Virus record (IMG/VR): IMGVR_UViG_3300007512_002515
Coordinates: 114,345 to 178,344 of that record
Strand: one strand, 5' to 3'
Length of the DNA: 64,000 nucleotides
Origin: a virus
Positions 18,326-27,011 of this stretch are shown here, in pieces (the first letter of the stretch is position 1; each line of letters begins with the position of its first letter). Under the pieces are notes generated by a model that saw nothing but the letters and a program-made list of their open reading frames with translations, ran no database searches and was not told the origin of the DNA. Both the position numbers and the translations under genes were made by a program.

Positions 18326-18527
18326 TGTGGCGTGTATTACGGAGTACCACTTCGGTGTAGGCTCAGACGGAACATCTTACATTCTCACGCCAGGTGACGG
18401 CGGATTGATTGTCGAACGCTATCATGAATTCGGGACAGTTATATTATTTATATTAGGTAACCTCATTGAGGTGGAAGAGCAAGCGCTAAGTCTACGTGAG
18501 TATAATAACCGGGAGATTATCAAATGA
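18312..18527 (+). CDS. Small protein of unknown function
   Basis: 71 aa, overlapping the J-domain gene by 14 bases and the next gene by 4. It opens M-I-P-G-D-V-A-C-I-T-E and looks like a small beta barrel (alternating hydrophobics, glycine turns), reminiscent of SH3/KOW-like small phage proteins. Similar P-G-D openings occur in the 76-aa protein at 52843. Confidence 0.6.
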   Translation: MIPGDVACITEYHFGVGSDGTSYILTPGDGGLIVERYHEFGTVILFILGNLIEVEEQALSLREYNNREIIK

Positions 18528-19354
18528 CAAAGAAGATTAATCAAGATCGATTAAACGAAATTATAAAAGAAGAAGTTGTTAGTCATTTTTTGATGGAATC
18601 AAACTTACGAGTGGTGAGCACCTTAACGAACCGCGTTACGCGCGCGATTCTTTTCCTTGTAAAAGATGGTAAGACAACCACTGAGGAATATCAAGTCTTG
18701 GAAGCAGACGATTTAATCGATACTGCCGGCCTACAAGATGAGACAGCTATCTACAGTCTTGATATAGATTTTCTCCCTGGAAAAATTAATCCAGACTTGG
18801 TCAGTGATGACTTCGGCGAAGACGACACTTATTTAAGCGTTTCGTTATTTATTACTCCCTCTGATGCGATCCATATTTCTGGTGATAATATCAACCGTAC
18901 GGGGAGCCCCGGAATTCATGTGGATGTATTTGCTCCGAACCCGCTCCCTGATAAGAAGCGTGCTCTTCTTCGATCTGAGATTTCGAATACTGTCCGTCAT
19001 GAGATTGAGCATATGCTTCAAGAGCTTCCAATGTATTATCGAGGGATGGAAGCTGCCGAGGGTGGAACATACGAATATGAAGACTTCGAAGTCATCGGTA
19101 CGCCGGTGTCAGATCGCGCGAAAGATTACTATCTTGATGTAAAAGAGGTCTCTGCTCATATTATGGGATATGCGCATAATGCACAATCAACAAAGGCATT
19201 AGAAAGTGAAATACGTTCCATGCTTCAGAATTGGGCTAAGCAAGATTGGGAAAAAGATCGAGAGCGATATATCGCACCTGAAGATGTAGATATTATTGCA
19301 GGCGCCTGGATGGATTGGGCAAAAAAACACCTGAGAAAACAAAGATTTCGTTGA
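18524..19354 (+). CDS. Tagged putative zinc metallopeptidase
   Basis: 276 aa, ATGA overlap with the previous gene, GGGAG site. The N-terminus carries a tag-like helix, M-T-K-K-I-N-Q-D-R-L-N-E-I-I-K-E-E-V, ending I-K-E. Mid-protein a helix reads V-R-H-E-I-E-H-M-L-Q, an HExxH zinc motif. A downstream K-E-V-S-A-H-I segment could supply a third ligand. It would be a zinc peptidase if the motif is real; no full family match is recognised. The tag suggests virion cargo. Confidence 0.6.
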   Translation: MTKKINQDRLNEIIKEEVVSHFLMESNLRVVSTLTNRVTRAILFLVKDGKTTTEEYQVLEADDLIDTAGLQDETAIYSLDIDFLPGKINPDLVSDDFGEDDTYLSVSLFITPSDAIHISGDNINRTGSPGIHVDVFAPNPLPDKKRALLRSEISNTVRHEIEHMLQELPMYYRGMEAAEGGTYEYEDFEVIGTPVSDRAKDYYLDVKEVSAHIMGYAHNAQSTKALESEIRSMLQNWAKQDWEKDRERYIAPEDVDIIAGAWMDWAKKHLRKQRFR

Positions 19355-19379
19355 AAAAGATTGCTAATTTCTCTATAAT
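19351..19379 (+). promoter_or_regulatory. Sigma70-type promoter for dnaE-like gene
   Basis: TTGAAA (19351-19356), exactly 17 bases, TATAAT (19374-19379), 18 bases before the ATG. It is nearly identical in build to the promoter at 3041. Confidence 0.78.
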
Positions 19380-19397
19380 GATTGGTATGGAGACAAA

Positions 19398-22300
19398 ATG
19401 CGAAAGACGAAACTAATCCCACCCAGTAAATTTATCTCCCTTCATTCACATGACGGGTTTTCTACTTTTGACGGTTTGGGGTACCCACAAGAACACATCG
19501 ATTTTGTTATTGAGAATGGCATGGATGGATGGTGTCTTACTAATCATGGTCATATGAATTCTTTTGGTCATGCATTTCTCCATGCAGAAAAAGTTCAAAA
19601 GCGCGGTGGTTCGTTTAAGTTCGTTCCAGGCTGTGAAATGTATGTGCATCCTGACCTTGAAGTATGGCAGCTCGATTACGAAATTAGGCAAGCAGCAAAG
19701 AAGGGTGACAAGGAGGCTATGTTCGCTCTTAGAGAGCGTCGTGAAGCAATAACAACTCCTCTTACTGCGATCATTGATGGCGATGATGAGATTGTTGATA
19801 TAGGCAAAGAAGACGCTGGCCTCACTGTAGAAAATGAAGAGGAAACCAAGTCTGGGAAATTTTATGATCCAGTAAAGCGTCGTCATCATCTTGTGGTTTT
19901 GCCAAAGACGAGTGAAGGTCTCCAGCGCTTGTTTCATCTCGTAAGTAGAGGTTACAGAGAGGGCTTCTATAGGTTCCCCCGTGTAGACTATAGGATGTTA
20001 AGGGAAGCCGCCCAGGGTGGCCATCTGATGATTTCTACAGCATGTATCGGCGGTCCTATTGCTTATGAGGTGTTTCGACATGCTCAACAGATAGAATTTG
20101 ATGATTTAAAGCATACTTTACTTGACGATCCTTCATTTCACCGTAATGTGATGACAGGAGTTGGGAACGCGTACCAAGGTCTTGTTGATGCGGTTGGAAT
20201 GGATGATGTACATCTAGAGCTTCAATTTAACAAGCTTCCTGCACAACACCTTGTTAATCGTGCGATTATTGAATTTGCAAACAACAATGGTCTAAATGAT
20301 AAGCTTGTCGTTACAACGGATTCACATTATGCTCGTCCTGAGCATTGGCGGGAGCGTGAACTTTACAAGAAGTTGGGGTGGTTAAATTATCGTGAATTCG
20401 ACCCATCTAAGTTGCCACAATCAAGAGATGACTTGAAATGTGAACTCTATCCCAAGAATGCACATCAGGTTTGGGACACATATCTTGAGTCAGCCGATGG
20501 CATGGATTTTTATGATGATCAAATAGTAAAAGATGCGATCGAACGGCCCCATGGGATAGTACATGAGGGTATTCAAGACATTGCCCCTGACCGCACTATG
20601 AAGCTCCCATCTTACGTTGTCCCCGAAGGACAAACTGATGATAAGGCGCTTCTTGAGGCTTGTAAAAAGGGGCTTATTGAACGCGGCTTTGCAAGCGACC
20701 CGAAGTATATTGAGCGCTTGAAGTATGAGTTGAAAGTTATCAAAGACAAGAAGTTTTCTCGATACTTTTTGACCATGACGGCAATCATTAACATCGCAAG
20801 AAAAGCAATGTTGGTCGGTCCTGGCCGAGGCTCCGCCGCCGGCAGTCTTGTTGCGTATGTGCTTCGACTAACAGACGTAGATCCTTTTGAGTACGACTTA
20901 ATGTTCGAGAGATTTTTGAACCCTTCTCGAAAAGGCGCCCCTGATATTGATACCGACGTCGGTGACCGCGATCTTTTGATTCAATTAATGAAAGATGAAT
21001 GGGGTGATGAAAATATCATTCCTATTTCGAACTACAACACCTTTAAGCTAAAATCACTTGTTAAGGATATTTCTCGTTTTTATGGAATTCCATTTCACGA
21101 AGTAAATAAGGCATTGTCCACCGTCGATCAAGACGTACGGCGAGCTGTTTTTAAGCCGGGTACTGATAAGAACCTGTTTGTCCTTTTGTACGAAGACGCG
21201 CTAGCACATTCGTCGAAGTTTCGGACATTCATTGAAAAACATCCAGAAGTAGCAGAGCCTATCCAGGTTTTGTTTAAGCAGAACAAGGCCTTGGGTCGAC
21301 ATGCTGGTGGGTGTATTGTAGCAGAGAATATTTCCGAAAGAATGCCACTAATCAAAGCCCGAGGAGAGCTTCAAACTCCATGGGCCGAAGGGATGAACTA
21401 CAAACATCTTGAAACATTCGGGTGGATTAAGTTTGATCTTCTCGGCCTTGAGACACTACGGATTATCCAAAGAACGATTGAGCTTATCCTTCAACGAAAG
21501 GAGGGTATCGAAGAGCCTACATTCGAGCAGGTTTCGGAGTGGTTTGAGACTCACATGAATCCCAAGATTTTAGATTTGAATGACCAGCATGTTTATGAGC
21601 ATGTTTATGCTGAAGGTCGGTTCCCGGGTGTGTTTCAGTTGGCTAATCGAGGCTCTAGAAATCTCTTTAAGAAAGCCAAGCCAAAGAGCATTGTTGATAT
21701 TGCAACACTGACGTCGATTTATCGTCCTGGTCCACTAACTGCAAAAGTTGATAGACACTACATTAAGGCAAAGAACAATCCGGGCAGTGTGGATTATGGT
21801 CATCCGCTGATTAAAGAAGTTCTTGAAGAAACATATGGGATGATTGTTTTTCAAGAGCAAATCATGCAATTGTGCTCTGTGGTCGCTGGTTTCCCAGAAG
21901 AAGAAACCGACACTGTGCGTCGTAGTATTATGAAGAGAAAGGCATCGGAAGCAGAGGAGTCTTTGGCTCAGGCCAGAGCGATTAAGGAACAGTTCGTTGC
22001 AGGTGCTGTAGGGAATGGTGTCGATCGACAGTTGGCAGACGACCTTTACGAGAAGATTTTGTACTTCTCTGGCTATGGATTCAATAAGGCACATGCTGTT
22101 TCATATGCTATTGACTCTTACTACTGTGCTTGGCTGTTGACGTATTACGAGGAAGAGTGGCTTTGCGCTTATCTAGAAGCTATGTCTGGTAATGATAAAA
22201 AGCGAGCTAAGGCTTTTGCTGAAGTTAAGGCTCTCGGTTATCGGGTTGCTCCAATTGATATCAATTATGCAACCAAGAAGTGGACAATTCTTGAGGGGAA

Positions 22301-23006
22301 AAAGTTCATGCCATCTCTTCTTTCATGTAAGGGCATCGGTGCAGCAGCTATCGACGAGCTTGTAGCTAATCGTCCTTACCAGAAAATTGATGATTTGCTC
22401 TGGACAGAAGACGGAAAATGGAAGCACTCTAAATTTAATAAACGCGCAATGGAGGCGCTGATTAACATTCGTGCATTCGAATCAATGAACCTTATCGGCA
22501 GCGAGTTTGAGTCTTATAAACATATGCATGAAGTCTTGATTGGTAAGAATAACGATATTAAAAAATGGACTAAAAAGGATGCTGATCGCGGAAGAAGAAA
22601 TTATCGAGAAGCATTGTTAGAAACGCAAGGTTGCGGAGACTGGTCTCGCAGAGAGCGTGTCGAGAACAGCGTAAAGCACTTCGGCTCGTTTAACGCATCC
22701 ACCCTAATTTCAGACGAAGTACAAGATAAGTTAACAGAAATGAATATCCATCCTATCGATGCGATTAATGGGCATGATTTGTATTGGTTTCTCGTGTCTG
22801 AGGTGAAGCCAAAGATGACAAAGAATAATCGCCCATATTTGCTCGTTACAGCCACAGCATTGTCAGGTCAAACATACCGAATGTTTTGCTGGGGATGGGA
22901 TGGAGAGACAGAGCTACCACTTTACAGCCTTTGTGTCGCAGAAGTAAAAAAGAACGACTTTGGGTATCAAACGTCAATGAAAAAAGTAAAATTGCTACAA
23001 ATGTGA
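19398..23006 (+). CDS. dnaE: DNA polymerase III alpha subunit (DnaE-type)
   Basis: 1202 aa, close to the full length of bacterial DnaE. The N-terminal PHP domain shows F-I-S-L-H-S-H-D-G-F and L-T-N-H-G-H. The palm has G-P-G-R-G-S-A-A-G-S-L and the catalytic P-D-I-D-T-D-V. The fingers and thumb are complete, with Y-R-P-G-P and G-F-N-K-A-H-A-V-S-Y. A helix-hairpin-helix L-S-C-K-G-I-G-A-A-A-I-D-E-L and a C-terminal OB-like region (about 1130-1190) follow. An unusual acidic insert lies in the PHP region near residues 130-155. Its coexistence with a Pol A gene at 1-381 is notable. It has its own promoter. Confidence 0.93.
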   Translation: MRKTKLIPPSKFISLHSHDGFSTFDGLGYPQEHIDFVIENGMDGWCLTNHGHMNSFGHAFLHAEKVQKRGGSFKFVPGCEMYVHPDLEVWQLDYEIRQAAKKGDKEAMFALRERREAITTPLTAIIDGDDEIVDIGKEDAGLTVENEEETKSGKFYDPVKRRHHLVVLPKTSEGLQRLFHLVSRGYREGFYRFPRVDYRMLREAAQGGHLMISTACIGGPIAYEVFRHAQQIEFDDLKHTLLDDPSFHRNVMTGVGNAYQGLVDAVGMDDVHLELQFNKLPAQHLVNRAIIEFANNNGLNDKLVVTTDSHYARPEHWRERELYKKLGWLNYREFDPSKLPQSRDDLKCELYPKNAHQVWDTYLESADGMDFYDDQIVKDAIERPHGIVHEGIQDIAPDRTMKLPSYVVPEGQTDDKALLEACKKGLIERGFASDPKYIERLKYELKVIKDKKFSRYFLTMTAIINIARKAMLVGPGRGSAAGSLVAYVLRLTDVDPFEYDLMFERFLNPSRKGAPDIDTDVGDRDLLIQLMKDEWGDENIIPISNYNTFKLKSLVKDISRFYGIPFHEVNKALSTVDQDVRRAVFKPGTDKNLFVLLYEDALAHSSKFRTFIEKHPEVAEPIQVLFKQNKALGRHAGGCIVAENISERMPLIKARGELQTPWAEGMNYKHLETFGWIKFDLLGLETLRIIQRTIELILQRKEGIEEPTFEQVSEWFETHMNPKILDLNDQHVYEHVYAEGRFPGVFQLANRGSRNLFKKAKPKSIVDIATLTSIYRPGPLTAKVDRHYIKAKNNPGSVDYGHPLIKEVLEETYGMIVFQEQIMQLCSVVAGFPEEETDTVRRSIMKRKASEAEESLAQARAIKEQFVAGAVGNGVDRQLADDLYEKILYFSGYGFNKAHAVSYAIDSYYCAWLLTYYEEEWLCAYLEAMSGNDKKRAKAFAEVKALGYRVAPIDINYATKKWTILEGKKFMPSLLSCKGIGAAAIDELVANRPYQKIDDLLWTEDGKWKHSKFNKRAMEALINIRAFESMNLIGSEFESYKHMHEVLIGKNNDIKKWTKKDADRGRRNYREALLETQGCGDWSRRERVENSVKHFGSFNASTLISDEVQDKLTEMNIHPIDAINGHDLYWFLVSEVKPKMTKNNRPYLLVTATALSGQTYRMFCWGWDGETELPLYSLCVAEVKKNDFGYQTSMKKVKLLQM

Positions 23007-23012
23007 TAAAAT
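23004..23012 (+). promoter_or_regulatory. Possible extended -10 (TGA-TAAAAT)
   Basis: TGATAAAAT overlaps the dnaE stop, 29 bases before the TTG start of the next gene. No -35 is evident, so it is weak evidence for a separate promoter of the modification block. Confidence 0.3.
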
Positions 23013-23040
23013 AAACTGACTAAAGGTTATGGAGTAAGAA

Positions 23041-24069
23041 TTGTACGCAGGAAGTTTCGAGAGTTTTACTGAATGTTATATTGAGTTGATTAAAGAGGTC
23101 TATAACAATCCGACCTATATGTCAGCTCCTCGTGGGCAAAAGATTAAAGAAAAACTGGGTGTTTCATTTACAATCGAGAACCCCAGAGATCGAATTCCGT
23201 ATGTTGCGGGTCGAAAATTTAGTATTTCTTATATGGTCGCTGAGCTATTGTGGTACCTTTCAGCCAATAATAAGACTGAGTGGATTTCAAGGTATTCGGC
23301 TTTCTGGAAAGATATTAGTGATGATGGTGTAACTGCAAACTCTGCTTATGGTGCCCGCTTGTTTGAGAAGCACCCCAAGATTGCCGATGGCCGTTATAGA
23401 CAGTGGCAATATGTTGTAAATGAGCTTAATCGTGATAGAGATTCTAGAAGAGCCGTGATGCACCTACGTGTTCCAGCTGATAGTATCGATGCTCGGCTTG
23501 ATGTTCCCTGTACTTTATCACTTCAATTTTTTATTCGTGATGAAAAGCTCCACATGATTGTGAATATGCGCAGTTCTGACCTTATTTTTGGGATTGCTTA
23601 TGATATACCTGCATTTACACTTTTCCAGGAAATTTTAGCTGAGCAACTGGAAGTCGGCCTCGGTTCTTATACACACATGAGTAATTCTCTTCATATTTAC
23701 GAGCGGCATTTCGAGATGGTCGAAGGTATTTTGGCCAGAGAAAATCGTACTCTTAAACTTCACGAAACTCATGGTCCAATGCCTCCACTCGGATCATTGA
23801 ATTGTAAGCAGTGGGTTCTTGAAGGGTGGATTGAGACACTAATGAAAGCTGAAGATCATATTAGCAGCTTAACTAGCCCGATAGAAATTCAGCAAGCATT
23901 TAATACTCATTTCATATCGACAGAAGAAGCTGACAACGTTTGGTCAGACTGGGCCAGGGTCTTGGCCGCACACAGATTAAGAAAGCTTGGCTTTACTGAA
24001 GATGCGAACCGTGTTCAAAACCAGACGGCATTTTCTGGTTATTCATTCAACATTAAAAAAGAGGGATAG
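23041..24069 (+). CDS. ThyA-fold enzyme, probable dCMP hydroxymethylase
   Basis: 342 aa, rare TTG start; the GGAG site at 23031 and an in-frame stop just upstream fix it. The ThyA/hydroxymethylase fold is clear: catalytic Cys157 in D-V-P-C-T and dUMP/dCMP-phosphate region R-S-S-D-L-I-F-G (177-184). The key base-reading position is I-A-Y-D-I, where thymidylate synthase has L-P-F-N-I. That Asn-to-Asp change (Asp188) is the one that gives T4 gp42 its preference for dCMP. ThyX is present, so a second thymidylate synthase is not needed. I infer 5-hydroxymethyl-dCMP synthesis. The C-terminal ~90 residues are an extension. It heads a sugar-nucleotide gene block. Confidence 0.75.
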   Translation: MYAGSFESFTECYIELIKEVYNNPTYMSAPRGQKIKEKLGVSFTIENPRDRIPYVAGRKFSISYMVAELLWYLSANNKTEWISRYSAFWKDISDDGVTANSAYGARLFEKHPKIADGRYRQWQYVVNELNRDRDSRRAVMHLRVPADSIDARLDVPCTLSLQFFIRDEKLHMIVNMRSSDLIFGIAYDIPAFTLFQEILAEQLEVGLGSYTHMSNSLHIYERHFEMVEGILARENRTLKLHETHGPMPPLGSLNCKQWVLEGWIETLMKAEDHISSLTSPIEIQQAFNTHFISTEEADNVWSDWARVLAAHRLRKLGFTEDANRVQNQTAFSGYSFNIKKEG

Positions 24070-24071
24070 AA

Positions 24072-25196
24072 GTGACAAATTACGATTATCTTATTGTCGG
24101 CGCCGGACTTTTTGGTGCAACTTTTGCGAGGGAAATGACAGATGCTGGAAAAAAGTGCCTTGTTATTGACAAGCGTCCGCATATTGGCGGAAACGTTTAT
24201 TCAGAAAATAGGAATGGAGTTGATGTGCATGTATACGGAGCTCATATTTTTCATACTAGTAGTGATCGTATTTGGGAGTATGTAAATCGATTTGCAACAT
24301 TCAACAATTACGTCAATAAACCAAAGGTCAGGTTTGGCGATAGGATTTTTTCTTTTCCTATTAATTTAATGACGCTACACCAGCTTTGGGGTGTGATGAC
24401 ACCTGCGGAAGCCGAGGCAAAGCTTAAGGAAGTTCGTATTCCATGCGAGAATCCAGATAATTTAGAGGACTGGATCTTATCTCAAGTTGGTCGTGAAGTA
24501 TATGAGACATTCATTCGTGGATACACAATGAAGCAATGGCAAAGGGATCCTCGAGAGCTACCTGCATCAATCATTAAGCGACTTCCCATTCGTATGGTTT
24601 TCGAGGAGAATTATTTCTTTGACAAGTATCAAGGGATTCCTGTCAAAGGGTATACAGAGATGGTCAATAATATGCTTGAGGATATTACGGTCATGACCGG
24701 CATGGATTACTTCGCACAACGTGAACACTTCAATTCTTTAGCGGAAACAGTCGTATTTACTGGGAAGGTGGATGAGTATTTTGATTTTTGCCATGGTGAA
24801 CTAGAGTATAGAACTCTCCGATTTGAGCATGAAGAGCTCGAAGGGGATTTCCAGGGAAATGCAGTTGTGAACTATACCTCACCAGACATTCCCTTCACTC
24901 GAATCGTTGAGCACAAACATTTTCTACCGTCTACCGCAAGCAAGTTGCCTAATACTATTGTTACACGAGAATATTCTGACGAGTATAAGCGAGGAAAGAC
25001 GCCGTATTATCCCATTAACAATGATCGAAATAACATGATGTATAAGAAATATGCAGCGATGGCCGCCGCGGAAGATGATGTAATTTTTGGTGGTAGGTTG
25101 GCAGAGTACAAATATTATGATATGCATCAAGTTATTGGTTCTGCGCTTGTAAAAGCCAAGCGAGAGCTCAATAATCAATCAATGGAGAAAGAATGA
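24072..25196 (+). CDS. glf: UDP-galactopyranose mutase
   Basis: 374 aa, GTG start, typical length. The FAD-binding start D-Y-L-I-V-G-A-G-L-F-G-A-T-F-A is followed by I-G-G-N-V-Y-S and Y-G-A-H-I-F-H-T, family hallmarks. Later G-Y-T-M-K-Q-W and Y-Y-P-I-N-N-D-R contribute to the substrate pocket. It interconverts UDP-galactopyranose and UDP-galactofuranose; relatives also act on UDP-arabinopyranose. A GalE-like epimerase at 27004 could supply UDP-Gal. The position right after the hydroxymethylase suggests sugar donation to modified DNA rather than cell-wall synthesis. Confidence 0.92.
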   Translation: MTNYDYLIVGAGLFGATFAREMTDAGKKCLVIDKRPHIGGNVYSENRNGVDVHVYGAHIFHTSSDRIWEYVNRFATFNNYVNKPKVRFGDRIFSFPINLMTLHQLWGVMTPAEAEAKLKEVRIPCENPDNLEDWILSQVGREVYETFIRGYTMKQWQRDPRELPASIIKRLPIRMVFEENYFFDKYQGIPVKGYTEMVNNMLEDITVMTGMDYFAQREHFNSLAETVVFTGKVDEYFDFCHGELEYRTLRFEHEELEGDFQGNAVVNYTSPDIPFTRIVEHKHFLPSTASKLPNTIVTREYSDEYKRGKTPYYPINNDRNNMMYKKYAAMAAAEDDVIFGGRLAEYKYYDMHQVIGSALVKAKRELNNQSMEKE

Positions 25197-25399
25197 GCCG
25201 TATTAATAGAGGCCGCCGCCGCAAAGAAGAACTTCGTGAAGTAGTAGAAGAAAATACAAAGGAACGTGCTAAACGATCGCCACAGCAGCAATTGGATTTG
25301 CTTGATGAAAGACTTGGCATCGGAATCGGAGCAGTTCGCGAACGAAAGCACTTACAGAAACTTTTAGCAAATAGTAAAAATAAAAAGGACAAAAAATGA
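25193..25399 (+). CDS. Small basic helical protein
   Basis: 68 aa, overlapping genes on both sides by 4 bases. It is Arg/Lys/Glu-rich throughout, with R-G-R-R-R-K near the start and K-N-K-K-D-K-K at the end. The middle L-D-E-R-L-G-I-G-I-G-A-V-R-E-R is the only non-charged patch. It might bind nucleic acid, but no family is recognised. Confidence 0.65.
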   Translation: MSRINRGRRRKEELREVVEENTKERAKRSPQQQLDLLDERLGIGIGAVRERKHLQKLLANSKNKKDKK

Positions 25400-26451
25400 G
25401 AGTACTTTACAGCTTTTGGGGATTTATTACCCCTCTTGAGAAAAACAGCATTGTCGACACACCTGATGGTGAACGAGGAAATCGAGTTGACTGGGTAAAC
25501 GAACTATTAAAGCGCGGTCATACACCAATTCAGCTTCAAAAGATGCGTGATGACGAGCAGTATCTGGGGGTTGAGTATGACGACTCTGGTTTCCCTGATG
25601 GCGATATTCTTTATGTAGAGTGGCGCTGGCCGACCTGGAAGAATTCCGGTCAGAATCCTGTTGAGTCTGATTATAATCGCCAATGCGAAGTACTTGACTA
25701 TTACCATGAACAAGGAATTCCCATTGTGATAGTTGACGGTGATTTGAAGATGACGCCTGAGGAAGAGTTGCGCTGGCCAGATGCCATCTTAGCAGATGCA
25801 TGTGTCGACCCCCAGCACCAAACTCGTAAGCGTATTACAATTCCCTGGTGCAATTATATGAAGCGATACTTCGATCCAGTAGAATATTCGTACAATTATA
25901 CATACGTCGGTAACAATTACGAACGTGAATATCAATTCGGGAAATACTATATTGACCCAAGCCGATATCTGAGAGAGGAGGGAATCCAGACTACGATTTA
26001 TGGAAATTGGCTTCAGAAATCGCCTGAAAGAGTTGATCCGGGAGAGCTCTTAGCCAAGACGCCTTGCGTTGCGTTTGGACCTCGCTTGGCATACAAAGAT
26101 ATTTTTAGTGTATTGAACTCTTCTATCACGGTAACTCACATTACAAAGGATGCGTATACTCCATTTGGCAACATCACAGGAAGATTTTTTGAGGCGATCA
26201 AAAGTAACGTTCCTGCGTTGATTCCAATTGAGTTTCGGCATGCATTACCTGTCGGGCTAAAGGGTGGCGCTCTTGTGGTTGAAACGGCAGATGATGTGAT
26301 CGATAAGGTGAAGTGGATTTCAACGTTAAGTGCCACAGAGCGAAAAGCGCTAGTCGACGAGCAAGAAGAAGCTCTACGTACTGTTATCGACCCTCGCCCT
26401 GAATATCGCACTGATCTTCTTGAACATATTGTGGGAGATTATCAAGCATGA
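25396..26451 (+). CDS. Glycosyltransferase-like protein (GT-B type)
   Basis: 351 aa. The C-terminal half has the pattern of GT-B enzymes: a strand-turn F-G-P-R-L-A-Y-K-D-I-F, then N-I-T-G-R-F-F-E-A-I-K-S-N-V-P-A-L-I-P, which parallels the 'RxxEa..~g.P.i' donor site. The N-terminal half begins M-R-V-L-Y-S-F-W-G-F, a first Rossmann strand. No close family is named, so it could be a DNA, protein or glycan transferase. Its neighbours (hydroxymethylase, UGM, nucleotide kinase, epimerase) make transfer of a sugar to hydroxymethylcytosine the best guess. Confidence 0.6.
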   Translation: MRVLYSFWGFITPLEKNSIVDTPDGERGNRVDWVNELLKRGHTPIQLQKMRDDEQYLGVEYDDSGFPDGDILYVEWRWPTWKNSGQNPVESDYNRQCEVLDYYHEQGIPIVIVDGDLKMTPEEELRWPDAILADACVDPQHQTRKRITIPWCNYMKRYFDPVEYSYNYTYVGNNYEREYQFGKYYIDPSRYLREEGIQTTIYGNWLQKSPERVDPGELLAKTPCVAFGPRLAYKDIFSVLNSSITVTHITKDAYTPFGNITGRFFEAIKSNVPALIPIEFRHALPVGLKGGALVVETADDVIDKVKWISTLSATERKALVDEQEEALRTVIDPRPEYRTDLLEHIVGDYQA

Positions 26452-27011
26452 AAGTTGCATTTATTGGTCCCGATATGACGGGGAAATCGAACATCGCTGC
26501 TGAGCTTTCGAAACAAACGGGCGTTCCAGTTTTTAAGAATTCTGGAGAGTGGAAAACGCAGTTAAACAGCTCGGAGTACTTTCTTAACCTACTGAGATTT
26601 GGTGGCCCATTTTTGATGGATTTCATCCGGCAAACAAACGTATCAGTCATCTTAGACCGTTTTTATCCTTGTGAGATGGTATATTCGCAAGCTTTCGGTC
26701 GAGAAACGGACGACACCGCATTAGCGTGGATGGACAAGAATTTCGCAGAGGTAGGCGGAAAGTTCATTATTTGCGTTCGGAATGACTATTCAGATTTGAT
26801 TGATGATCAATATCCTGAAGACCTGCCGCCAAATGTATTGGGTGCTTTAACTCTTCATTATCGAAAGTTTGCTAAATGGACAGGGTGTGAATGCTTGATT
26901 TTGGAAACAGATGATATGGACCTGAACAATCAGGTAAAAAAGATTAAAATGTTCTTAGGAATTAAGAATAGGGAAGATATGCAAGCGGAGGATTTTTGTA
27001 GTCATGCGTAA
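26448..27011 (+). CDS. P-loop deoxynucleotide kinase-like protein
   Basis: 187 aa, ATGA overlap. P-loop G-P-D-M-T-G-K-S (residues 7-14), then V-I-L-D-R-F-Y-P-C-E-M-V-Y, the D-R-[FY] element of thymidylate and deoxynucleoside kinases. A short lid region and a C-terminal I-L-E-T-D-D follow. It would phosphorylate a deoxynucleoside mono- or nucleoside substrate. In T4, gp1 kinase converts hydroxymethyl-dCMP to the diphosphate, and a gene in this position could do the same. The substrate is inferred. Confidence 0.7.
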   Translation: MKVAFIGPDMTGKSNIAAELSKQTGVPVFKNSGEWKTQLNSSEYFLNLLRFGGPFLMDFIRQTNVSVILDRFYPCEMVYSQAFGRETDDTALAWMDKNFAEVGGKFIICVRNDYSDLIDDQYPEDLPPNVLGALTLHYRKFAKWTGCECLILETDDMDLNNQVKKIKMFLGIKNREDMQAEDFCSHA

